A DNA stretch of 64,000 bases, taken from Poronia punctata. Taxonomy: Eukaryota > Ascomycota > Sordariomycetes > Xylariales > Xylariaceae. Under the pieces are notes generated by a model, which saw nothing but the letters and a program-made list of their open reading frames with translations, made no database searches and was not told the DNA's origin. Below are positions 1-12,153 of the stretch, in pieces. The position numbers and the translations under genes were made by a program. The stretch covers positions 31,762-95,761 of the forward strand of contig MU401601.1 of NCBI GenBank assembly GCA_022579005.1, given 5' to 3'. Every line of letters begins with the position of its first letter. Positions within the stretch are counted from its first letter, which is position 1.

Positions 1-3000
1 TTTTAAACTGTTTAAGCGCTTTTAAGTTATTTACTAACTTTTTTTGCTTTAGCAAGCGTTTAGCATATTTTTGCTTTTATAGTAGCTTATGCTTTTTATT
101 AGTATAATGCTAAGTGCTTTATTATTTTTTAGCTTTTTAATATATTATAACTATATTGTTAAGTAATATACGCTGCTTTACTAAAACTTTTTTTAATTTT
201 TTTTAAAGTTTATATTAATAGTTAAAGGCTAGTTAGCTATTATTTTTTAATAGTATAGCGCTTTTAAGCTTTTATACTAATACTTGCTAATAAAAAAAGA
301 AATTTTTTAGGTTTTTATTTTTTTATTGCTAAAGCTTATATAATTACTTTTAAAAAGTTTGCTTAAATAGCTTTAAGTTAACGTTTTTTTGCTAAATAAA
401 TTTTTAAAAGTTATTAAAGGTAGCTTTATTTTTTAAGTTGTTATAATTTAACGTATTTTAATAAAAACGCTAATTTATTTAAATATTAAACTTAGCTTGC
501 ATTAAAGCTTATATAATTTATATTAGATTTTTATAGCTAGGCTTTTGCTAATTGCTTTTTTTTATAACTACAATTTAGTTTTTAATTTTTATAGCAGTAA
601 TATTTTGCTTTAGCTGCTTATAGTTATATATAAAGGCTTTAGCGTTATTTTTATGTTAAAGCTTTCTTTGCTTAGTAAGTAGCTAAAGCAATTATAAGTT
701 TTAATTTATTATATTAATAATTTAATTTAAAAGATTATTTTTTTAGCTTTTTAAACTTTTATAAAAACTATTGTAATAAAAGCTTTTATTAAATAAGCTG
801 CTATATAATAGCAGCTTAAAGTAAAAGAAATAGCTTTTACTTTTTTAACTTTTTTAAAGGTTGCTAGCTGTTAGCTAATTGTTTATTTTAATAAGTAATA
901 TATTTTATTTTAAGTTTTTTAGTTTACTATTAGGTTTTTTGCTTTTTTTATTACGTTTATTATTACTTTTTTGTTTTTAGTTATTTATAAATTTAGCTTA
1001 ATTGTTAGCTAGTTTTTTTAGTTTTTGTTGCTTATTTTTAGTATTAGGTTTATTAAGCTTATTTATATTGTTGCCGGTTATTTGCCTAGCAGTTGCAAAC
1101 TATGCTTAGTTTTTAGTTTAAATCCTTTTGCTAAATATTATATTATAACTTAAAAATATAAAAACAAAAAAGTGTAAAGGTTTAAGTAATAAAGTAGTTA
1201 TAAGGTAATGTTGCTAGCAATTTTAAAAATTAGGTATATTAGATAACTTTTATCTGGTTAGCTAGGTAGGTAACTAAACTAGCTAAAAGGATTAAAAAGG
1301 GTGTAACCGGCAAAGCTTCGGCTATTAGTCGGCGTAGCTTTGGCTAATAGGTAGTCTGTGCGCAGATAGCTTCTTTAGCTAGGTGCTCCGTTATAAAAAC
1401 CTTAGCTTTATTAAAAAAAATAAGTAGCAAAAATATTTTTTAACTAAAAAATTCTAATTTCTTAATAATATTAAAAACTTTTACTTTAAAGTTTATAGTA
1501 AAAATATTTATTAATAGTTTTTAAAATAAAAATTTATAAATAAAAGCTATTAACAAAAAAGCTTAAAACTTTTATTTTTTATAAAAAGCATTTAATACTA
1601 TAAAGAATATATTTTAAGTTTTAAAAATAAAACGTTAGTTATAAGCTTAAAAAGCTAAAAATATAAAAATTAAGCTTATAAAAAAATAATTTTAGCTAAT
1701 ATTAGCATAAATATAAAAAAAGCTATTTAAAAAGCTTACTTATTATTAAAAATGTTTGCTTTATTTAGTACTAGTATATTAGTTAAAAAGCCTTAGGTAT
1801 TATAAAAATCTTAGTTTTAACTAAGTATAAGCTTTTAAACTAAAAAATAGTATAAGCAAAAAGCTATAATATTTAAATTTTTAAAATTTAAAAAATAATA
1901 GTTAAGTAAACCTTAATATGCTATATTTAATTTAACTAATTTACTTTTATAAAAAAGTTTAAAAAACCTACTAGTAAGCAGTAAAAAAAAAGTATTATTA
2001 TTAACAAAAGTATGCTTTTAATATAGTAAATATAGTTATATTAAACCTAAGTGCACTATTTTAAACTCCTTATGCTTAAAACTATAAAAACAAGCATAGC
2101 TAAAAGCTTTAATATTTTTAAATAAAAAAATAAAAAAAGCTAAAGCTAAAAAAAAGCAGTTAACATTTTTTTTAGCAACAATATATTACTTTTTTATTCT
2201 TTATAATATTAAAACTAAAAAATATAATTAAAAAAATAAAAAAAGCTTTTAAGCTAATAAAATAAACTTTTTTTACTATATTTTAAAAACTATAAATTTA
2301 AAAGTTAATAAAAAATTTTTTAAAGATTTATTTAAAAAATTTAATAAATCTAATAAATTTAATAAAAATAGTAAGCTTAAAAAAATTTAAGTACAAATGT
2401 GCATATTATAAAGTTTTTTAGCTAAAGTATTAAATAAACCTTTAAAAAAGCAATAAAATAAAAAACAATTAATACTTATTAAAACGCTTTTAAATAAAAA
2501 CAAAAGTAAAAAATAAAAGCTTAAAAAAAAAACTAGTTATTAAGCTTAAAAAATCTATAAAAAGCTAAGTAAAAAACTATTTAATTATAAAACTTTAGCT
2601 AACTAAATTAAAATAAAAATAAGTTTTATAAACTTATTTTAAGTAAGCTTAAAAACTTTTATAGCTATAAAATATATAGCTACTTAAATTATAATTAAAG
2701 CAAAGCAAAAAGCTAAATATATAGCTTAAATAAAAAAATTAACTTTTATAGTATTAAGCCTAATATTAAGCTTTATAATTATTTATTTAGCTACTATTAT
2801 ATAAAAAGTTACTTTAATACTTTATTATTTAAAAAATAGCTAAACGCTAACTAAATTTTTTTTTATAAGCTTTACTTAAACAAATTAAAAATTTAATATT
2901 AATATTATATTAAAAAAAAAAGTTAAAAAGCTTAAACTAAAGCTTTTAAATTTATTAGATTTAAAATTTAAAAAACTTTTTATAAAAACTTTAAGTAAAA

Positions 3001-6000
3001 ATTTTGCTAAAGTTTTTTATTATATTATTATAACTTTAAAAATTATAAATATATAAAAAACTATATAAGCTATTATAAAAACTTTAGCTTTTAAAAAGCA
3101 AAAAAATAATAAGGTTTATATAATTTTAAGTTTTTTTTAGCTTTAAAACATAGTAGCAATAATTAATATTTAATTAAGCATACTAAGTATTAATAATATA
3201 AAGTAAAAAAATTTAAAAATTTATATTAAAAAACTTGTTATAATTTAATTAATAAGTTATAAACTATTTTTTATACTAAATAGACTTTTTATTAAACTAA
3301 ACCTTAAAGTAGCTTTTAAAAAAATAAAAAAAGCTTTTAATTTAAATAAGTTAGCAAATAATTTAAAAAATAATAGCTTAAATAATTTTAGCAATTTAAA
3401 AAACTAAACTTTTATTTATAACTATATTATTAAGTTGTTTTAAACTACTAAATTATTAAATTTAAAAAAGCTATTATAAGTATTAAATTAAAATTTAGTA
3501 TAAACTTGTTTATAATGCTATTTAAAATTTATTATATAGTTAACTTTTTAAAATTAATTTATTACTTTTAAAATTAAATAATATATTATGCTTTAAAGCT
3601 TAGTACTTATAATATAAGTAAGCAAGCTTATAAAACGTTAGGTTTTATATTATTTATTTTTAGTATAAAAAACTTAGTGCTAAGTTAATATATTATTTTT
3701 AAAAAAAAAGCTATAAATAAAAAGTTTATAAGTTAAAAAATTATAAGATTTATAAATTAAAAAATTAGAAAATTTGCAAATTAAAAGATTATAGTACTTT
3801 TTTTAATAAAGCGCAAACTAATTAAATAATTTATTATAACTTTTAAAAAAATCTTTTTAACTATTATAAAAGCTTAATTTAATAAATTAAGTATATATTT
3901 AAGTTTTTTAGTACTAAATAATCTTAAAAAGAATATTATAAAAACTTTTTATACTTATTAAGATTTTAATATGTTAAGTGTTATAAAAATGTAAGCTATA
4001 AATTTATATAAGCACTATATTAAGCTAAAGCTTAAAGTAAAGCTATAAAATAAATTTAAATAAAAAATTTAAACTTAGCTATAAAAGTACTAAATAAACA
4101 AATTAGTTTAAAAAAGTATAAATTTAAAAATATATAAAAGCATAGTTGCTACTAATAAAAAGCTATTATTATAAAAGTTATAACTTATTATAGTAATAAA
4201 AAATTGCGTTTTTTTATATTTTAACTTATAAAAAAAGCAAAAAATTACGTTTAACTATTAAAATATAAACAAAAATATAATAAGTATTAAAATGCTTTTA
4301 ATAATAAACATATATAACTATTTTAGCAACCTTAGTACTAAAAGCTTTTTTAAATTTAATTTAAAGCACGCGTTTTAAATTATACTAATTTACTTACTAT
4401 ATTATTATATATTTATATTTTTAGTACTAAATTTTTTTTAAATATAACTAATTAAAATGCTATAAAAATTATAAACTTTAGCTTTTTTAATAATAAAGCT
4501 TATAAAAATAGCTTTAAAACTAATTTTAAAGCTAAATTTAAAAAACTTATTATTATAGCTTTAAGCTTTTAAAAAGCTAGTACTTACATTTTTTTATATA
4601 GATAACATTTTTTTATTATATTTTAACTTTTGTAGTTAATAAAAATTTATTAAGCACTATTTTTTTTTAAAAATTTTCTAAGCAATACTAAAATTATCTT
4701 TTAAAAAAGTATATTTAAAGTTTACTAAAATAGTTGCTTTAAAAGTACTTTATTAAATTTATAAAATTTTATAAATAATTTTTAAACAAAGTAAAAAAAT
4801 TAGATTATAGCTAGTACTTAAAAATTAAATTGCTATTAAATTGTTTTTAAAAACTATTAAATATACTTATAAGTAAATAAAAAACTATTTTAAAATAGTT
4901 AAACTTTTAACTAAATTAACTAAGTTAATTATATAAAAATAAAAGCTAGCAAAAGCTTTATTTTTTAATTTTTTAAAAATAAAAGCATTTATAGTAGTTA
5001 AAATATATAAGCATATATTTAATTAAGCTATAAATAAATTTATAAATGCTTTAAAGTTTAAAAAAAGATTTTTAATTATTTAAATTTAAAAAGGCATTAA
5101 TATACTACTAATATATAATAGCTTTTTTTTTATAAAAACTTAATAAAATTATAGCACTTATAAACAAACGCTTTTAGTTATTATAAAGCTTTTTTGCTAC
5201 TATATTTAGTACTTTATTATACTGCTTAAAGTTTAGTTAATTATTTATATAAACTATAAGCTTTTAATATTTTTTATTAATTTAATATATTATAAAAAAA
5301 TATATGCTTAGTAAGCTAATAAGCTTTAGTAACTAAATATTTAAATTAAGTATATTAAAAAAAAAAACAAAGCAGCTAATATTTTATTTAAAATAATTTT
5401 TAAAATAAAAAATTATAATAATGTTAGTATGCTAAAAAAAGCTTAAAAAAACAAATTATATTAAAAAGTAAATTTAAAAAAATAAAAAAAGAAAATATAA
5501 AAATATACTCTTAAAGCTTTTAAAAGCTAAAACTAAAGCTTTTATTTAAGCTAAGTATAACACAACTGCTTAATTAAATAAAGTTAAATTATATGCTTGC
5601 TTTTTATAAAAATAAACTAATAAGTTAAATAAATTTTAAAATCTACTAAACTAAAAATTACTTAAATAGCTAAATAAAAAAGCTTAAATTAATATAATTA
5701 GCAGTTTTTTAACTAAAATATTATATTATTATAATAATAAGTTAGCTAAGTATAAATTTAAACTTTAATATACTAATATTTATAAGCTTTTAAAAAAAAA
5801 GTATTATAATTTTTTAAATTGCTTAAGCAAAAGAATTTTTTTATAAAAATCTTAAAGCTACTAAATATATAATAACTTGCTTAAATATTGTTAAAAAAGC
5901 ATATAGTAACGTTGTTTATATTAAAATAAGGTTGCTTAAGCTTTATAACTAGCTTATAATTAAGCTAGTTATTTTTTTATTTAAATAATAATAAATAAAT

Positions 6001-7330
6001 TAAATAAGTTAGTATACTAGCTTACTATAGTAAAAAATATATAAAATTATTATACTAAATATATAAAATGTGCTAAATTTAGTTTAGCAGTTTTAAAAGC
6101 TTTTAACTTTTTAGTTACTATAAAAGCACTATTTTATATAATTATTATAAACTTTATTAAACTATTTTTTAAAACTAAAAATAAAAACTAATACTATTTT
6201 TTAATAATTAACTATTTTAATTATTTTATTTAAGCATTTAAAATAAAAGATTGCTTAAAACTTATAGCTAAAAAAAAAGTAACTAAATAAATATATTTTA
6301 TAAGTATAATACTATTAAGTATTTATACTAATTTTAAAAAAATATTTATTTTAAAAACTTTTAATTATATACTAAAAAAATTTAGTACTAAGCTAGTAAA
6401 CGTACTATTAAAATTTTATAAGTTAGTTAGTATAATTAAAGCTTATATAAAGATTTTTTAATAAATTTTTAAAAAGCTTATACTTAAAAGCAAAAAATTT
6501 AATAACTAAAACTAACATTTACTAATAATAGTTGCTTAATATAATAAACGCTTTATAATATTTATTAAACTATTTTTTATAAAAATATTATATAAAATTT
6601 TACTTTGTAAACTTTTAAAAATATAATTTTTATTAGCAAATTAAAGTATTTTAAAAAGCTTACTAGCTTTTAAAAAGTTTATTTTGCTATTTAAAAATAA
6701 CTTTTTATAATTTTAAAACTACTTAATAATAAGCTTTTAAGCTTTATATAAAAAGATTTTAAAAAAATAAATATTAAACAAAAGCTTTAATAGCATTAAT
6801 ATAATATAAAGATTTTTAAAATCTAAATAAATAACTTTGTTATGCTATTATAAAACAGTAAACTTTAAAAATTAACTTTTTACTAAAAAAGTCTATTTAT
6901 TATTAAATAATACTTTAAAAAACTATTATTTTATTTAGTAAATTTAAATAGCTTGCTAATAGCTTTATATAATTATTATAAAAATTTGCTAAAAATCTTT
7001 AAGCTAAAAAAAAGCTACTTATATACTAAAAAAAATCTCTTATTGCTAATAAGAGCTAGTATTTAGCTAAAATAATTTAGTAGCTTTATTTTTTTTTATT
7101 ATTATAGCAAAAGCGCTATACTTTTTTTATTTTATTTTATTAGCTTAGTAAAGGTATAAATTTAGCAAAAAAGTAAGTTTAATCTTTTAAACCTACTTTA
7201 ATAAAAAAAAAAAAGCAGTTACTTCCTTTATACCTATTATTTTAAGTTATAACCCCTTTTATTATTAAACCTACCTAAACCTTATTTTAAAGGGTACTTA
7301 TTATATTATTTACATTTTAAAAAATATATA
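1..7330. repeat. AT-rich RIP-degraded transposon block
   Basis: The block is almost pure A/T with no open frame of useful length. Surviving C residues sit mostly in CpT (AGCT, GCTT) contexts and CpA is rare, which is the footprint of RIP (C to T, preferring CpA). The + strand is T-rich up to about 1,070, mixed from 1,070 to 1,410, and A-rich from about 1,440 to 7,050. This suggests at least two inserted elements in opposite orientation whose original coding-strand bias survives. A less mutated island at 1,071-1,410 carries short inverted repeats. The original transposon families cannot be named by eye. Confidence 0.85.
1071..1313. repeat. Possible solo LTR or short element bounded by 10-bp inverted repeat
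   Basis: TTGCCGGTTA at 1071-1080 and its exact reverse complement TAACCGGCAA at 1304-1313 bracket 243 bp inside the RIP block. Perfect short terminal inverted repeats near a TG are what LTR ends look like, and the interval lies where the strand A/T bias flips. No target-site duplication was identified, so a solo LTR is only one reading. Confidence 0.3.
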
Positions 7331-7430
7331 AAAAATACATCACCTTGTTTTTAACTTCTAATTCCCCTTGCAGATCTTATACAGTCTTTTCTATCATCGG
7401 TAGTTACTATCTTTATATAGGTAGTTACAG

Positions 7431-7508
7431 ATACGTTTTAGAGCATACACTATAAGTAGAGTTAGGTTTGATTTTTAACAGCGCTATATAGTTATTTTGC
7501 CTTTGGCT
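7431..7508 (+). repeat. RIP-mutated copy of tRNA-like (SINE-like) segment
   Basis: This 78-bp stretch aligns base for base with 7741-7818, and almost all differences are C-to-T changes in this copy (for example CGTTTT versus CGTCCT, ATTTTGCC versus ATTCCGCC). It is therefore the more heavily mutated member of a direct repeat spaced 310 bp apart. The T-arm-like hairpin of the intact copy is damaged here. Confidence 0.6.
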
Positions 7509-7740
7509 TTTTTAGTACCGCTATTACTTATTGACTAAGAAGCGTGTTGCTACATTGTCTAAGGTCTCTAGTTTAAAACCTTTGCAAAAAAAGCAATTAA
7601 AAGATACGCTTGTAATTTAAACCTTAAGCAATAAGTCCTGTCCTTCAAAGAAATCAGGCTCTAAGCTCTTAAGTTTAGCTAAGTACGTGACCTAAAGCAT
7701 TGGCTAGAGCCGTGGGCGGCTTACGTTGTGTTGTAAGTAG

Positions 7741-7818
7741 ATACGTCCTGGAGCATACACCATAAGTGGAATTAGGTTCGATTCCTAATAGCGCTATATG
7801 GTTATTCCGCCTTTGGCT
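7741..7818 (+). repeat. Less mutated copy of tRNA-like (SINE-like) segment
   Basis: It contains GGTTCGATTCC, an exact match to the RNA polymerase III B-box/T-loop consensus. The T arm folds perfectly (TTAGG, loop TTCGATT, CCTAA). No complete cloverleaf or matching acceptor strand was found, so it is a tRNA-derived repeat or tRNA fragment and not a functional tRNA gene. Its partner copy lies at 7431-7508. Confidence 0.4.
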
Positions 7819-8757
7819 TCTTTGTCACGGGTCGCTAATCTACCGGTAGTCACAAGGAGTGGGGTAACCTTAGGTGGAAGACTAGAACATTACGAGACTA
7901 GGGTCTTTTTATCTTGTGCTATGCATGTTGCATTTTTCGCCCGTATTTTCTAGTTAAACTTAGTAGGTAGTTTTTTCAATTCTCAACAAACCGATACCCT
8001 GGAGTGCTGTACATATGTAGCAGATAGATTAAATGCTGTGGAATCTTGGTAGATGGAGGGTGATTTATATGTATAGCGATGGAGAATTAAACAAAGTCCC
8101 TGCTGTGCTTTGTGATGTATCCGTTTGTTGTACGTGTAGGTAGTCGAAATTACCTACTCGTAGTTGACGGCGTTGTGCTCCCAACAGGGTTCCATTCGCG
8201 GGTGATGAGCTGCAGTTGGTGTTTACGTTTCACAGGGGTTTAGGGTGGCTGACAACTCTGGCGGGCTGAAACGGCCCTGGAAGCGCGCCCCATTACCTAA
8301 ACCTCTATTGGCTTGTTAGTAAAGTTGCCCTAGCAAGCCACTAGCTAGAATTGAAGTAGTTATGTCAAGAATTTACCAATGGTCCACGCAGATATCTACG
8401 TACCTGCACTTCTTGTTGGCTTGATCCTTCCTCTACCACAAGCATCTCTGTTTGTTGCCTTACATATTGTGTTGGTGATTGGGACGAATTTTCTCTTGTC
8501 AGGCTGACAACTATTCTGTGGCACGATAGGGTTTCCCGACGCCCTATCCAGCTTAGTCGAGCTCGTCACTGCATCGCTAATGCTGCAGCTGGACTATCAC
8601 TAGATAGACAACAAGCACAAGGCCCAGAAAAGGTTGTGATGGGAATTTGTATCTGCTTACCAACTAACAAGACGTAACTCTTTCGCTCAACTAGGAACAA
8701 GTCTCAAAGTAGAGAAGGGTGAAGTCGAACCAACTCGACTAGACAGAAAGAAAGAAA

Positions 8758-11700
8758 ATGTCACGGGACGCAAGAGGTGAAGCTACTCGTACTCGTGGGG
8801 TCGTTGGGCTCCATTCCTACCCCCCACTAGGCCGGGTCTCTCAGTCTACTACTAGCCAAGACATTTCCTTTTCGGCGGTATTGGCGGTTGCAGACGACGA
8901 TAGACCGTGGGAGGTCTGTGTCTGGCATTCGTCTGGTGAAGAAGGATCTCCTTGGGAGGAAACGTCGCTGTCCCCCGCCGCGGAAATAGATCGCCCTTCG
9001 CAATTGCCATGCCCGGATCCAAAGGGGAACAGACGGCTTTTCTATCATGCTTCTCTACCTAGACGGAATTGTTCACATTTCACCCTCAAGTTCCGTCCGG
9101 ATCCCACTCAAGCTTGGAGTTGGGCTAAAGACCACCTGGGACTTGATGACGGGCTTGTACTACCCCCGTTTACCCTGGGCCAGGACAATGACTTATCAGA
9201 CGTGATACATGGACTTAACCCCTTGCTCAAGGTCAAGTCGGTCGCAAGCCAGACGCCTCGCACCCAGTTGTGGACTGTTGAAGCTCCTGTTGGACCGGCA
9301 ACCACGGATGAGTCGGGCTATGCAAATGTAGAGCTAGGCACTCCATGGGGACATTTCGTACGGTAGGCATATTTCATGTCGATGTGCTCTGATGAGTGGG
9401 AGGCCTTTAAGGTGATGTTTGCTGTCCATCTATCTACTCCCTGTATCATCATCTAACTATGAGCAATACGGCCGTCTATGTCGATGATCCTGCCCTTGCT
9501 GATAATCCGGTAGCTACTTTGCCTTGGTTCGTCATTCGAATGCCTGGTTGGGCCCCAGACATGGGAAAGACGAGTTCAACATCGATAAGGATGCTCTGCT
9601 TTGTTCCTTTCTTAGCCCCGAAGGGAAACACGTCGTCATTCTGGCAACTAGCAATGTAAACAATGTGATGACTCTTTTCCGAAGCTCTGATACTGGATCG
9701 GTGATGATTCATGTGAGTAGCAATGTCTGGCTTCCGCTGTATGGTCTAATGTGAAGTACAGATGCGCAATGACGGCGACTCGGACTCGAATGGGATCGTA
9801 CTAGCAGCCGTAGGGGAAGATTGCGACAGTGCTATGTCAGCTGTGGTATATCATGCCCGGAGCGTAGTGACATTTACGTCCGAGATGGAGGACAGTATTT
9901 CTCCAAAAGGCACTATCCAGAGCGAGGACGTGAGGCCTGAATGGATGCAGAACTGGTATGATGGATTGGGTTATTGTAAGGACACACGATGGCACCGCAT
10001 CGCACTGTTAGCACAAGGTGCAACAACTGACCTGACTGTGGCGTTATAGGCACTTGGAATGCCCTTGGACAGAATTTAACCGAAGACAAGATCCTGAACG
10101 CAGTCGACTCCTTGAAGGAAAACGATATTCTCATCAGCAACTTGATCATTGATGATAACTGGCAAGATATAGACCGTAGTGGGGCCAACCAACACTCGTA
10201 TGGTTGGAACCGGTTCGAAGCTGAACCCCAGGGTTTTCCAGACGGACTCAAGCATACCATAACCCAGATTCGAGAGAAGTTCTCTAGTATCGAACATGTC
10301 GCTGTTTGGCAGTATGTACATACGCTTGCTTTATCCCCCCCCTTTCTCCAGGATGCTAACGTGCGGCACACCGTGTAATGTAGTGCATTACTTGGCTACT
10401 GGGGTGGTATTTCACCTAACGGGGAGATTGCTAAAAACTACCAGACGGTCAAGGTCGATCGTGAAGCCGATGGACCGATGACGGTAATAAACGAGCCGGA
10501 CGTCGGTCGGTTTTACGACGACTTCTATCGATTCTTATCCTCCTGTGGCATTGACGGGGTAAAGACGGACGGACAATTCATGCTCGATACCTGGGTCTCG
10601 CCAAAACATCGTCGGGATTTGACGAATACCTATCTGGATGCATGGACAATCTCTTGTCTCAGACACTTTGGCGAGAAAGCAATCTCATGCATGTCCCAAG
10701 CGCCGCGAATCTTATTTCGCCAACAACTTCCCCAGACGAGACCGACGATCCCGGTGCGCAACTCTGATGACTTCTTCCCCGACGTGCCGGCCTCGCATCC
10801 GTGGCATATATGGGCCAATGCACATAATGCGCTCTTCACCCAGCATTTGAATGTTCTGCCCGACTGGGATATGTTTCAGACAGGCCACGACCTTGCTGGT
10901 TACCATGCTGCCGCGCGTTGTATCAGTGGCGGTCCGATTTATATCACTGACGTTCCTGGCAAGCACGATGTAAACCTGATTCAGCAGATGACTGCCTTGA
11001 CTCCGCGGGGGAAGACGGTCATCCTTCGACCTAGTGTACTAGGGAGAGCAGTTGACCCCTATATCGGATATGAAGAAGAGTAAGTCGGCAGTTCCATATT
11101 CATTTCATTTATGTTTTCCGTGGCAACCGGCACTTACACACCGTCTATGACCCTCATACTTGATCGCTATACAAGCCCAGTCGCTTACTAACTTCAATCG
11201 TGAACCTTCCTAGCGCTCTTCTCAAAATCGGCTCCTACCACGGAAAATCAGCGACGGGAACGCCGCTCCTCGGAATATTCAACACAAGACCACACACTCT
11301 AACGGATTTCATATCCCTCGACTCATTCCCCGGCATTCTAGCATCGAACAAGTACATATTAAGATCTTACACTACCGGCCTATCCACCCCATCGAAGCGT
11401 TTACTTATGACCTTGCCAATGAGCGGCTACGATATCATCACGGCCCATCCCATCACACAGTTCACCACCGAGACAAACGGTGTCATTTCCATAGCAAGCC
11501 TAGGCCTTGTAGATAAAATGACCGGTGCAACGGCTATCGTATCAAATACCTTTGGGGTCTTACCCAAAGGACGAATCTCGGCAAGAGTTCAGTTGAAGGC
11601 TCTTGGGAAATTGGGTAAGATGGCCGTTTCTTTTTTTTTGAAAAATATTTGAGGGTTTGCTTTCTAACACGAGACATGTTCAGGCTTATATATCTCTGAC

Positions 11701-11901
11701 CTCCCTCACATGAACATCGAAAACGACTTCATGGCCATGATACAAGATTCACCGATTCCCGTGAACCATGTTAGCGTGGATACGCGCAACCCTTGCGTTC
11801 TTGTCATTGATGTCCTTGGGGCGTTTAAAGAGACGGGGTTACGTGTTGGTTGGAGTGATGAGATTTTCGTCAAGGTTTATTTTGATGGGGAACATCTTTA
11901 A
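8758..11901 (+). CDS. Glycoside hydrolase family 36, raffinose synthase (Sip1)-like
   Basis: Seven exons (8758-9362, 9514-9712, 9762-9975, 10050-10311, 10384-11079, 11214-11614, 11684-11901) give an 864-residue protein, the usual size for fungal Sip1-type proteins. Visible family marks are the CTWNALG segment, LIIDDNWQ, the nucleophile region GVKTDGQ (Asp489), QHLNVLPDWDMF (Asp587/Asp589, acid/base region) and the family signature SGGPIYITDVPGKHD. Members hydrolyse alpha-galactosides or transfer galactose, and fungal ones are generally taken as alpha-galactosidases or uncharacterised. No signal peptide is visible, so it is probably cytosolic. All introns have good acceptors, most with CTAAC or CTGAC upstream. 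The start is the first ATG after stop codons, in an AAAATG context. It is the first intact gene after the RIP block, about 1.4 kb away, yet shows no obvious RIP damage. Confidence 0.9.
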
Positions 11902-12153
11902 AGAAAGACATTGCCCGTCTTTTCTTTTCTTTTCTTTCGGTTCGTGTTGAGGAGGGTTATGCGTGGACTGACTTAGATGATGAGAACCGGGGATAGTTTC
12001 AATTTACACTGCAGAGGTAATTAGGCAGGTTAATGAAAAATATCCCCTTGGTCAAATTACATTGCATGCGCATATGTTAATTATTCCCGTTGTCGTTGTC
12101 AATAACTGCCCAAAACATGCTATCATGTCCAATCCTCTCCTCAGAAACAACCT

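Larger units (their letters stand above)
7331..8757. other. Intergenic transition from RIP block to genic DNA
   Basis: Base composition returns to about 45-50% GC over roughly 200 bp. The only structures I recognise are the two diverged copies of a tRNA-like segment listed separately. The last few hundred bases (8,500-8,757) are presumably the promoter and 5' UTR of the downstream GH36 gene. No other gene is supported. Confidence 0.6.
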
